Shown here: in pieces, positions 1-6,479 of the stretch
Layout: each line of letters opens with the position of its first letter
Position numbering within the stretch: the stretch's first letter is position 1
From: GCA-003244245 sp036501085
GTDB lineage: Bacteria > Actinomycetota > Actinomycetes > Mycobacteriales > Pseudonocardiaceae
DNA: 22,371 nucleotides
Direction: 5' to 3'
NCBI GenBank assembly: GCA_036501085.1
Contig: DASYAZ010000145.1
Span: 1 to 22,371, forward strand
The notes under the pieces: generated by a model
Told to the model about the DNA's origin: nothing
Databases searched by the model: none
What the model saw: the letters and a program-made list of their open reading frames with translations, nothing else
Translations under genes and position numbers: made by a program

Positions 1-2
1 AT

Positions 3-575
3 CTGCCACCCCAAGGCAGCAACGTTGTGTACTTGCACACCGCACCCAGCACCGACGCGCCGCTGGTCGGCGATCCGGCGCTGCACCCGGATGGCTCACC
101 GGGCACTACCCGGGTCGGGGACTGGTCGGCCAGGGCCGTCACCGGGCAGACCTTCGCCGTGGCCGGGCGGCAGGGCGAGTGGACCGCGATCTGGTTCGGT
201 GGCCGGATGGCCTGGTTCGATGATCCACCCGGCCGGGTAAGCGCACCAGGTCACGGTCCCCTCATCACGGCCCGCCCCGGGCGCTCGAGTATCCCGGTGT
301 ACGGCGCCGCCTACCCCGAGGCTGCCGCCTACCCACCGACGATCGCACCGGAGAACCTCCAGCCGTTGCCGTACACGATCAGCGCGGGGCAGGTCTACGT
401 CGGCCTGGAGCGTGGAGTCGGGGACTACTTCGACGACAAGACAGGCACCCTGGTCGTGGGCGACCGGCGATTCGTGGAGCTCTCGTTCAACCATCGGCGG
501 GCTTTCGTCGACGCCGCCGATGTCCGCATCCAGCACTGCCCCGGTGACGGAACCCCGCGCACATCACCACCGTAA
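3..575 (+). CDS. Probable secreted N-acetylmuramoyl-L-alanine amidase-type protein, C-terminal part (5' end outside window)
   Basis: The reading frame is open from the left edge to a TAA at 573-575, so the gene start lies outside the window; the GTG at 27 is only an internal codon. The visible 190 residues contain the segment NVVYLHTAPSTDAPLV, then TGQTFAVAGRQGEWTAIWF and GGRMAWFDDP. I recognise these as the SH3-like C-terminal extension seen in actinobacterial secreted amidase or peptidoglycan-recognition proteins. A second beta-rich segment follows, with VYGAAYPE and QPLPYTISAGQVYVGLE, and the protein ends FVDAADVRIQHCPGDGTPRTSPP-like, a Pro/Thr tail. The catalytic domain is not visible, so the enzymatic role in cell-wall hydrolysis is inferred from family resemblance. 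It could equally be a wall-associated protein of another class sharing this C-terminal module. No partner gene is visible upstream. Confidence 0.6.
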   Translation: MPPQGSNVVYLHTAPSTDAPLVGDPALHPDGSPGTTRVGDWSARAVTGQTFAVAGRQGEWTAIWFGGRMAWFDDPPGRVSAPGHGPLITARPGRSSIPVYGAAYPEAAAYPPTIAPENLQPLPYTISAGQVYVGLERGVGDYFDDKTGTLVVGDRRFVELSFNHRRAFVDAADVRIQHCPGDGTPRTSPP

Positions 576-782
576 AAGGTGTCGAGGCTCCCCCTGGATG
601 GCGGTTGACCTGGTCTTTCACACGCTGCGCGGAAGCCTCGGGCCCCACCACGACTGGGAAGTACACCCGGTTGGCCCTACGGGGATACCACACCAATTGT
701 GCTTAGTTTCGCTCGACCTTCGATTACGTATACGGCTTACCCATCCTTCATGACCCCTTAGTCGCGGTCCTATTGCCACGGT

Positions 783-815
783 TGGCCGGTTGCAAACCAA
801 AATGCCGACCGGCCA
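783..815. repeat. 8-bp inverted repeat, possible operator or weak terminator
   Basis: TGGCCGGT at 783-790 is perfectly complementary to ACCGGCCA at 808-815. An inner G-C and a wobble pair could extend the stem. There is no T-run after it. It could be a protein-binding dyad for the downstream small gene or a transcript hairpin. Only the symmetry is directly seen. Confidence 0.35.
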
Positions 816-1003
816 TGACCCGTAGGTACCGGAAGCGTGCAGCCTACGTCGACATCGCGGCCGCCTACGTATTCGAACAATGATCTGCGCTAGGTACCCG
901 ACCTGCGCAGACTTACGTGCAGCTACTGATTGATCGTACCCGTGCATCTGGGCAGTGTATGAAGAGCCAAATCGGCAATGCCACCGATGCGGTGTTTTAA
1001 ACC

Positions 1004-1018
1004 CCGGGTTCCACCCGG
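1004..1018 (+). promoter_or_regulatory. Short hairpin in the leader of the small Gly-rich gene
   Basis: CCGGGT (1004-1009) pairs perfectly with ACCCGG (1013-1018) around a TCC loop. It lies 12 bases ahead of the AGGAGG ribosome binding site at 1031-1036. A hairpin this close could stabilise the mRNA or modulate initiation; function is inferred. Confidence 0.35.
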
Positions 1019-1041
1019 ACCACTTTCCCTAGGAGGATTTG

Positions 1042-1311
1042 ATGTCGGATGCACTGAGCTTTGCCGAGATTGACGGGCAGATCGTGGAGTTGCTGCCTGC
1101 CCGTACCGTGATGTCGCTGTTCGTTGCCGGCGATGCGGGCCGTGGCGGCAATGGTGGTGTCGGGGGTGACGGCGGTGTTGGGCGCGGCGGCCTCGGCCTG
1201 AACGTCCTGAACATCAACGCGTTCGGAGACCAGGTCAACAGTGCCGGTGACGGCATCGGTGGCGCCGGTGGCAGCGCCGATGGTGGCGCGGGCGGAAATA
1301 TCTGGAGCTGA
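1042..1311 (+). CDS. Small Gly-rich protein with a leader-like N-terminus (putative peptide precursor)
   Basis: An 89-residue product starting at ATG 1042, 5 bases after a perfect AGGAGG at 1031-1036, which makes this start very credible; the TTG at 1039 is too close to it. Residues 1-27 form an acidic/hydrophobic leader-like block containing FAEIDGQIVELLPARTVMSL. Residues 28-49 are a Gly-rich tract (GG-N-GG-V-GG-D-GG spacing). Residues 50-60 alternate hydrophobic and Asn residues (LGLNVLNINAF), and a second Gly/Ala-rich tract follows to the C-terminal NIWS. Twenty-six of 89 residues are Gly and there is no Cys. I have a memory of an ELLPARTV-type motif in other small actinobacterial Gly-rich proteins but cannot name a characterised family. 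There is no hydrophobic signal peptide. A RiPP-type precursor or a surface/structural Gly-rich protein are both possible; function is unknown. Confidence 0.8.
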   Translation: MSDALSFAEIDGQIVELLPARTVMSLFVAGDAGRGGNGGVGGDGGVGRGGLGLNVLNINAFGDQVNSAGDGIGGAGGSADGGAGGNIWS

Positions 1312-1316
1312 TGAGC

Positions 1317-1334
1317 CGCAGCGGTGCCGCTGCG
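1317..1334 (+). terminator. GC-rich hairpin directly after the small Gly-rich gene
   Basis: CGCAGCGG (1317-1324) and CCGCTGCG (1327-1334) are perfect complements; in practice a 7-bp stem with a 4-base loop. It begins 6 bases after the stop codon and has no T-run, as is common for actinobacterial terminators. It would separate the small gene from the downstream oxidase, at least partly. Confidence 0.5.
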
Positions 1335-1618
1335 TAGCCGGGTGCGGTGCCGTTGGCTTAGGGAGGGGTGGTTCGCCGGATGTGGCCATCCCTCCCATCA
1401 TCGTTGTGTACAGAAGTAGCGAGCTTGAGGTGATCGTCCAGTGTGTGATTGTGGCCTTCGCCGGATTTGCTCGAAACCGGACAAAGCACTATGCCGCGAA
1501 TAGTCGGGTACTGCGCGTTGCGGAGGCGACTCTGGCAGTCCCGGCCGGACCTCGGCAGACTAGCTGACGGTGCGCCGGCCCTGTGCCGGCTGCTCGTCCG
1601 AGGCCTGGGAGCTGTTTC
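1335..1618. other. Intergenic region upstream of the FAD oxidase; no gene supported
   Basis: The whole gap between the small gene's stop and the oxidase start is just over 300 bases. It holds the hairpin at 1317-1334 and, near the right end, a 6-bp hairpin (GCCGGC at 1574-1579 with GCCGGC at 1585-1590, 5-base loop) in the presumed leader of the oxidase mRNA. No convincing reading frame with a ribosome binding site is present. A promoter for the oxidase is expected here but I cannot assign -35/-10 boxes. Confidence 0.5.
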
Positions 1619-3016
1619 ATGATGCAAGTGTCGTCTCATCATCTGGAAGCACTCCGCATGGTGCTCGCCGGGAAAGTGATCACGCCTGAGGACGCCGACT
1701 TTGACACCGCCCGCATCCAGTGGAACAACGATGTCGATCGCCGCCCGGTGGCCATCGCCCGATGTGTGTCGCCCGCCGACATCGCGGCGGCATTGGGCTT
1801 CGCTCGGGAGCGGGAATTGGAGATCTCGGTACGCGGCGGGGGCCATGCCTTTTCCGGAGCCGGCGTCTGTGACGGCGGATTGATGATCGACCTCAGTGCG
1901 ATGCGCCATGTCTCGATCAGTGCCGATGCCCGGTTGGCTCAAGTGGGCGGTGGCGCCACCGTGGCGGAGCTGGACGCGGCGACGCAGGTGCACGGTCTGG
2001 CGGTGCCCACCGGAGTGATCAGCCACACCGGTGTCGGCGGCCTGACCCTCGGTGGCGGCATCGGATGGCTGACTCACAAGGCGGGTTTGACCATCGACAG
2101 CCTGGTCTCAGCGGACGTGGTGCTCGCGGATGGCCACTACGTGCGTGCCTCGCCGGAGGACAACGCCGATCTGTTCTGGGCGCTCCGCGGCGGGAGCGGC
2201 AATTTCGGCGTCGTCACGACCTTCGAGTTCCAGCTGCAGCCGGTCGGTCCCGAAGTGCATCTGGGACTGTTCTTCTGGGGAATGGACAGCGGCGAGCAGG
2301 TGCTGCAGCTGGCCCGGGAGGTCGTGCCCCATCTGCCTGCGGAGGCCGGCGCCCAGATCGCGATCGGGCTCAATGCGCCGCCGGCCCCGTTCGTGCCCCC
2401 ACAGCATCACTTCACCCCCGGCTACCTGCTCATCGTGGTGGGGTTCTCCACCGCGGAGGACCATGCCCGGCTGGTGGCACCGATCCGGGAGCAGCTCCCG
2501 CCACTGTTCGAGCTGGTCACTCCGATCCCGTATGTCGCGTTGCAGCGGACGCTGGACGAGACCGCGCCGTGGGGGCTGCTGGGCTACCAAGAAGTGATCT
2601 ACCTCGACGAGCTCACCGACGATGTGATCTCCGTGATCGTGGATCGCATGCCCGCCAAGCGCTCGCCGATGAGCTACTGCGTGATCTTCCGCTTGGACGG
2701 TGCCTACTCCGCGGTCAGCGACGAGGCAACCGCTTTCGGCGGGCGGCGGGCACCTCGCTACGTGGTCAACATCGCTGGGATCGGCGCCAGCCCGGAGGTG
2801 TTGCGCGCTGACCGGGCCTGGGTTCAGTCGATGTGGAACGCGTTACGCCCCTTCGCCCGTGACTCGGGTGGTTACGTGAACTCCATGACCGACCGCGACG
2901 AGGATCGGGTCCGCGCCTCCTACGGTCCAGCCAAGTACGGGCGGTTGACCCGGATCAAGGCCAAGTACGACCCGCACAACATCTTCCATCTCAACGCCAA
3001 CATCCGACCTTCCTGA
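1619..3016 (+). CDS. FAD-linked oxidase, BBE-like (PCMH/VAO superfamily), probably mono-covalent flavin
   Basis: A 465-residue flavoprotein expected to oxidise a sugar, alcohol or small natural-product substrate with O2; the substrate is unknown. The FAD-binding PCMH domain occupies about residues 40-215. It includes SVRGGGHAFSG, whose His76 is the usual 8-alpha-histidyl FAD attachment site, then VGGGATVAEL, GGLTLGGGIGWLTHKAG and LFWALRGGSGNFGVVT. In bicovalent family members a Cys lies in a GTC-P-type motif before the GVGG; here the aligned segment is PTGVISHTGVGG, with Ile134 at that place, so a single covalent link is predicted. The C-terminal BBE motif (YGPAKYGRLTRIKAKYDP, then HNIFHLNANI) is intact and the length is typical. 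ATG 1619 (or the adjacent ATG 1622) is chosen because GGGAG at 1607-1611 is well spaced; an upstream in-frame start at 1583 lacks a good site. It follows the small Gly-rich gene on the same strand, with a hairpin between them. Confidence 0.9.
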   Translation: MMQVSSHHLEALRMVLAGKVITPEDADFDTARIQWNNDVDRRPVAIARCVSPADIAAALGFARERELEISVRGGGHAFSGAGVCDGGLMIDLSAMRHVSISADARLAQVGGGATVAELDAATQVHGLAVPTGVISHTGVGGLTLGGGIGWLTHKAGLTIDSLVSADVVLADGHYVRASPEDNADLFWALRGGSGNFGVVTTFEFQLQPVGPEVHLGLFFWGMDSGEQVLQLAREVVPHLPAEAGAQIAIGLNAPPAPFVPPQHHFTPGYLLIVVGFSTAEDHARLVAPIREQLPPLFELVTPIPYVALQRTLDETAPWGLLGYQEVIYLDELTDDVISVIVDRMPAKRSPMSYCVIFRLDGAYSAVSDEATAFGGRRAPRYVVNIAGIGASPEVLRADRAWVQSMWNALRPFARDSGGYVNSMTDRDEDRVRASYGPAKYGRLTRIKAKYDPHNIFHLNANIRPS

Positions 3017-3097
3017 ACGACCTCGGTACATACCGTCCCGGTAACGTACGTCCTGGTGAGTGCCCACGTGGCAGTCCTCGGGGAGGCGGAGGCGGGA

Positions 3098-3751
3098 GTG
3101 AGTGAGCTAGCCCAGCGGCGTACCCGGCTGCTGGCTGCGGTGGTGCTGCTCCTCACCGCCATCGTCGCTGCCGTGGTGTTGCCGGTGCCCAGCCCGCTGC
3201 AGATGCGCGCTTGGGCGCAGGCGGTCGGCATTGCGGCGCCGCTGCTGTTCTTGCTGGGGCATGCCGTGGTGACCGTGGCACCGATCCCCCGCACGGTGTT
3301 CACCCTCACGGCCGGGCTGCTGTTCGGGCCGGTACTGGGGGTGGCTCTCTCGCTGGTGGCAACCACCATATCCGCCGTCCTGGCATACTGGCTGGTCCGG
3401 TGGCTGGCTCGGGGGTTTGTGCTCTCGCATCTGGATCACACAGTGCTGCGGGCAGTGGATGCCCGGTTACGCGGCCGCGGCTGGCTAGCGGTGGCGTCGT
3501 TGCGGCTGATCCCCGCGGTGCCGTTCTCAGTGCTCAACTACTGCAGCGCGGTGTCGTCGATCCGGTTCCGGCACTACCTGGCCGGCACCGTGGGCATCGT
3601 GCCCGGCTCGGTAGCAGTGGTCGTACTCGGCGACGCCCTCACTGGCACCACTTCACCGGCCCTGCTCACCGTGTCTGTGATCGGAGCGGCGCTCGGGGTG
3701 GTTGGGCTGATCATCGAGGCCCGCTCTCCTGCTCCGCGAACCGAGGCCTGA
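3098..3751 (+). CDS. TVP38/TMEM64 family (DedA/VTT-domain) integral membrane protein
   Basis: A 217-residue polytopic inner-membrane protein of the VTT (SNARE-associated/DedA-like) family; family members are linked to lipid transport and membrane homeostasis. It has an N-terminal membrane segment (LLAAVVLLLTAIVAAVVLPV), the family block FTLTAGLLFGPVLGVALSL, and the re-entrant-loop signature RLIPAVPFSVLNYCSAV followed by YLAGTVGIVPGSVAVV and a C-terminal membrane helix. GTG 3098 is preferred because GGAGG at 3088-3092 is ideally spaced; an in-frame GTG at 3056 would add 14 residues but has a weak site. It ends 7 bases before the convergent SPFH gene's stop. In M. tuberculosis the same position holds Rv1491c, also a TVP38-type protein. 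Confidence 0.87.
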   Translation: MSELAQRRTRLLAAVVLLLTAIVAAVVLPVPSPLQMRAWAQAVGIAAPLLFLLGHAVVTVAPIPRTVFTLTAGLLFGPVLGVALSLVATTISAVLAYWLVRWLARGFVLSHLDHTVLRAVDARLRGRGWLAVASLRLIPAVPFSVLNYCSAVSSIRFRHYLAGTVGIVPGSVAVVVLGDALTGTTSPALLTVSVIGAALGVVGLIIEARSPAPRTEA

Positions 3752-3758
3752 ACGGGGT

Positions 3759-5051
3759 TCACTGCTCTGCCGGCGGGTCCGTCTCGTCCGGATCCTGCCG
3801 GCCCGGAGCGGGGCGCCCGTTGCGGGGCTCAGTCGGTGGGGTGCGCTCAGTGGTCGGCTCCTGCGGGGGCGGCCTGTGCTGGGCAGCGGTAGGCGGCGGA
3901 CCGAGCATCGACCGCGGCGGGCCACCCAATGACATCCCTTTCTCCGGCCCGGGAACCTCCTTGCGGGCGACCTCCTCGGCGGCCCGGAGCGCGGCTGCGA
4001 CATGCGGATCGGGAGAGTTGTCGAACCAGCCGGCCACGGCGTCGTCGTCATCCTCGGGGCGGGAGTGGGGACTGTCGTCCCGGCTCGGCTCAAACCGGAA
4101 CACCCCGTCCTCCCCGGGGGTGCCGAGCATCTTGGAGAATCCTTCCAGCGCCTTCCCGAAGTCGCTGGGCACCAGCCAGACCTTGTTCGCGTCACCCTGA
4201 GCCATCTGCGGGAGCGTCTGCAGGTACTGGTACGCGAGCAGCTCAGGGGTCGGCCGGCCCGACTTGATCGCAGCGAACACCTTCTCGATCGCCTTGGCCT
4301 GGCCCTGTGCCTGCAGGTACCGGGCTGCCCGCTCGCCCTGAGCCCGCAGGATGCGGGACTGGCGCTCCGCCTCCGCGGTGAGGATCGCGGCTTGCTTGCC
4401 ACCCTCGGCGGAGAGGATCGCAGCCTGCTTCTGCCCCTCCGCAGTCTTGATCGCAGATTCGCGCTGCCCCTCGGCGGTGAGGATGGTGGCGCGCTTCTCC
4501 CGGTCCGCGCGCATCTGCTTCTCCATGGAGTCCTGGATGGACACCGGCGGGTCAATCGCCTTGAGCTCCACCCGGCCGACCCGGATTCCCCAGCGTCCCG
4601 TCGCGTCGTCGAGCACTTCCGAGAGCTGCCCGTTGATGAAGTCACGGGAGGTCAACGTGTCTTCCAGGCTCATCCCACCCACGACGTTACGCAGCGTCGT
4701 GGTGGCTAGCTGCTCGACCGCGGCGATGTAGTTGGAGATCTCATACACCGCGTCCTTGGGATTGGTCACCTGGAAATACACCACGGTGTCGATGGACACC
4801 GTCAGGTTGTCCTTGGTGATCACCGGCTGCGGCGGGAAGGACACCACCTGCTCACGCAGATCAATCCGGTCCCGGATCCGGTCGATGAAGGGCACCAGGA
4901 AGTTCAGGCCGGGGGTGAACGTCATGCGGTAACGGCCCAACCGCTCGACGACAGCGGCGGATGCCTGCGGGATCACCACCACGGCCTTGACGACGGTAAC
5001 CACGATCGCCAGCACGATGACTGCCAGGACCACAACCACGGTGAGACTCAT
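3759..5051 (-). CDS. SPFH/Band 7 (stomatin-like) membrane protein
   Basis: A 430-residue stomatin/flotillin-like protein expected to oligomerise on the cytoplasmic face of the membrane and organise membrane microdomains. Residues 4-27 are a membrane anchor. The Band 7 domain (about 28-190) includes ERLGRYRMTFTPGLNFLVP, DRIDLREQVVSFPPQPVITK, FQVTNPKDAVYEI and GGMSLEDTLTSRDFIN. Residues 190-255 form six consecutive 11-residue units of the type ILTAEGQRESA, a helical hendecad repeat. The C-terminal 100 residues are acidic, then Pro-rich and disordered. ATG 5051 is chosen because GGGGGAG precedes it and it overlaps the nfeD stop (ATGA), which indicates translational coupling; an upstream extension has shadow-like composition. 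Equivalent to Rv1488 by position. Confidence 0.92.
   Translation of the reverse strand: MSLTVVVVLAVIVLAIVVTVVKAVVVIPQASAAVVERLGRYRMTFTPGLNFLVPFIDRIRDRIDLREQVVSFPPQPVITKDNLTVSIDTVVYFQVTNPKDAVYEISNYIAAVEQLATTTLRNVVGGMSLEDTLTSRDFINGQLSEVLDDATGRWGIRVGRVELKAIDPPVSIQDSMEKQMRADREKRATILTAEGQRESAIKTAEGQKQAAILSAEGGKQAAILTAEAERQSRILRAQGERAARYLQAQGQAKAIEKVFAAIKSGRPTPELLAYQYLQTLPQMAQGDANKVWLVPSDFGKALEGFSKMLGTPGEDGVFRFEPSRDDSPHSRPEDDDDAVAGWFDNSPDPHVAAALRAAEEVARKEVPGPEKGMSLGGPPRSMLGPPPTAAQHRPPPQEPTTERTPPTEPRNGRPAPGRQDPDETDPPAEQ
4287..4484 (-). repeat. Six tandem 33-bp units encoding hendecad repeats inside the SPFH gene
   Basis: The units encode 11-residue blocks starting I/Y-L/K-x-A-E/Q-G. The first four are nearly identical in protein sequence and are clearly similar in DNA. 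Such 11-residue periodicity is typical of long straight helices in SPFH proteins. It is a coding repeat, not an array of independent elements. Confidence 0.7.
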
Positions 5052-5476
5052 GAACACTCCCCCAACACGACGGCGGTGGCACCCGCGATCGTCATCACCG
5101 TGACGGCCTGCCCGGGTTCCAGTACCTCGGTCTCGTCGAACGCGCGCGCCGACCACAGCTCGCCGCGCAGTTTGATCCGCCCTCCTCGCGCGTCGACTCT
5201 GCTCACCACAATCGCCTTATCGCCAATCAACGCCTCAACGTTAGTGCGTACGTGCGCGGTGTAGAACCGACGCTTGAGCACTGGGCGTGCCAGCGAGGTC
5301 AGCGCCACTGAGACACCGGCGAAGGCGGCGACCTCCAGCCAGACCGGGGCACTCAACGCGGCGAACCCCGCGGCCACCAACGCGCCCGCCCCGAGCATGA
5401 TGAGCACGAAGCCGCCGGTCAGCACCTCTGCAGCGATCAGCAGAAACCCGGCGACGAGCCACACGACAGCGGCCAT
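5048..5476 (-). CDS. Short NfeD-like membrane protein
   Basis: A 142-residue NfeD1b-type protein, the usual genetic and physical partner of an SPFH protein. Two or three hydrophobic segments lie in residues 4-67 (VVWLVAGFLLIAAEVLTGG; LIMLGAGALVAAGFAAL; a third near 48-62). A soluble C-terminal OB-fold follows, with ALIGDKAIVVSRVDARGGRI and GELWSARAFDETEVLEPGQA, the signature of NfeD C-termini. It lacks the N-terminal ClpP-like protease domain of long NfeD proteins. Its TGA stop overlaps the ATG of the downstream SPFH gene by 4 bases, so the two proteins are probably made together. Same arrangement as Rv1487-Rv1488. Confidence 0.9.
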   Translation of the reverse strand: MAAVVWLVAGFLLIAAEVLTGGFVLIMLGAGALVAAGFAALSAPVWLEVAAFAGVSVALTSLARPVLKRRFYTAHVRTNVEALIGDKAIVVSRVDARGGRIKLRGELWSARAFDETEVLEPGQAVTVMTIAGATAVVLGECS

Positions 5477-5529
5477 GTGTCCATCTTGACAGATCTCCGC
5501 GCCGGATTGCGCGGTGATCGTGATCGGGG

Positions 5530-6390
5530 TTAGCGCTGTTCCGTGGTGACGAAGTCGATCAGCTCTTCCACCGCACCCAGCAACGCCGGTTCAAGATCGC
5601 GGAAGCTGCCCACGGCACCCAGCACCCGGCGCCAGCCCGCCACCGGGTCGGGGAGCCCGCAGCGATCCACCCAACCCAACGCCTGGCACACGCCTTCCTT
5701 CCACGGCACCCCACGCGGCACATCCGGCCAGCCCCGGATGCCCAACGCGACCGGACGCACCGCCTGCCAGATATCGACGTAGGGATGGCCATTCACCATC
5801 ACGTGCGCCGAGCGCACCCGCTCCACCAGGCGAGTCTCCTTGCTCCCGGCGACCAGGTGGTCGACCAGAACGCCGAGCCGCCGGTCCGGGCCAGGACCGA
5901 ACTCCTCGAGGCGGCCCGCCAGGCATTCCACCCCGTCGAGTGGTTCCACCACCACGCCGTCCACCCGCAGGTCATGGCCCCAGACCCGCTCCACGAGCTC
6001 GGCGTCGTGCTTGCCCTCCACCCAGATCCGGCTGGCCCGTGCAGTCCGGGCCCGCCGTCCCGGCACCCGGACCGAGCCGGAGGCCGATCGGGTCGCTGCT
6101 TCGATAACCGGCCGCACCGGACGTGTCAGCGTGACCGCGACTCCGTCGAGCAAGAAGGCCGCAGGCCGCAGCGGGAAGGTCCGGATCCGACCCCGAGCGT
6201 CCTCCAGCTCCACCGAGTCGCGATCGCACTGAACGACCGCGCCGCAGAACCCGCTCACCGCGTCCTCCACGACCAGGCCTACCTCAACGGGCAGCTGGTG
6301 CACCTCCCGCCGCTGGTGGGGAGGCAGGACGCCCCACCCCTGCCGGGTGTCGCTGCCCGGTGAGCTGCCCGGGAGGTATCTGGGTGCCAC
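5530..6390 (-). CDS. DUF3097 family protein
   Basis: A 286-residue protein of the actinobacterial DUF3097 family; molecular function is not established. Diagnostic segments are VEVGLVVEDAVSGFCGAVV near residue 40, RIWVEGKHDAELVERVWGHD near 121-140, RRLGVLVDHLVAGSKETRLV near 170-189, HPYVDIWQAVRP near 202, and PRGVPWKEGVC. The VEGKHDAELVE stretch followed by a hydrophobic strand ending in Asp resembles the start of a TOPRIM fold (Glu then Asp), so a nucleic-acid-related role is conceivable, but no full DxD motif is seen. The GTG at 6390 is the only early start that keeps the expected N-terminus; its ribosome binding site is poor. It lies 53 bases upstream of nfeD on the same strand. Confidence 0.82.
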   Translation of the reverse strand: MAPRYLPGSSPGSDTRQGWGVLPPHQRREVHQLPVEVGLVVEDAVSGFCGAVVQCDRDSVELEDARGRIRTFPLRPAAFLLDGVAVTLTRPVRPVIEAATRSASGSVRVPGRRARTARASRIWVEGKHDAELVERVWGHDLRVDGVVVEPLDGVECLAGRLEEFGPGPDRRLGVLVDHLVAGSKETRLVERVRSAHVMVNGHPYVDIWQAVRPVALGIRGWPDVPRGVPWKEGVCQALGWVDRCGLPDPVAGWRRVLGAVGSFRDLEPALLGAVEELIDFVTTEQR

Positions 6391-6479
6391 TGGATGGACG
6401 CTAGCTTGGGTGACCGGATTTCACACTGCTGCCACGCCGCGTGTGCATGGTGTGAGTCCGGGTTCTACGCTTCTATCCC
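6391..6479. promoter_or_regulatory. Divergent promoter region between the DUF3097 gene and the Rv1486c-type gene
   Basis: Eighty-nine bases separate two divergent starts, so promoters for both must lie here or overlap the genes. On the plus strand TACGCT at 6466-6471 is a TANNNT-type -10 box positioned so that transcription would start at or beside the GTG at 6480, consistent with a leaderless mRNA; no ribosome binding site is visible there. TCACAC at 6421-6426 and GTGTGA at 6450-6455 form a widely spaced dyad. Assignment is by pattern only. Confidence 0.35.

Larger units (their letters stand above)
576..1041. other. 466-bp intergenic region with visibly lower GC; no gene supported
   Basis: This gap separates the amidase-type gene from the small Gly-rich gene. 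It is clearly less GC-rich than the flanking genes and contains AT-richer patches around 690-780 and 880-1000. Possible structure: arms at 583-589 and 634-640 could pair after the amidase stop codon; a stronger dyad lies at 783-815; a 6-bp hairpin at 1004-1018 sits just ahead of the next ribosome binding site. Reading frames in the gap have no ribosome binding site, no familiar product and atypical codon use. The composition suggests a former insertion site or a regulatory region. Confidence 0.6.

Noticed and set aside
618..947. 109-codon minus-strand frame in the intergenic gap
   Set aside because: No ribosome binding site, Arg-rich shadow-like translation and no family resemblance.
1358..2077. 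239-codon minus-strand frame opposite the FAD oxidase 5' region
   Set aside because: Antisense to a convincing flavin-binding domain; translation is His/Arg-rich with no motif.
3211..4200. 329-codon plus-strand frame overlapping the TVP38 and SPFH genes
   Set aside because: Gly/Arg/Ser-rich shadow translation crossing two well-supported genes on opposite strands.
4287..4484. Regular 33-bp repeats considered as a CRISPR-like or VNTR array
   Set aside because: There are no unique spacers; the units are in frame and encode helical hendecads typical of SPFH arms.
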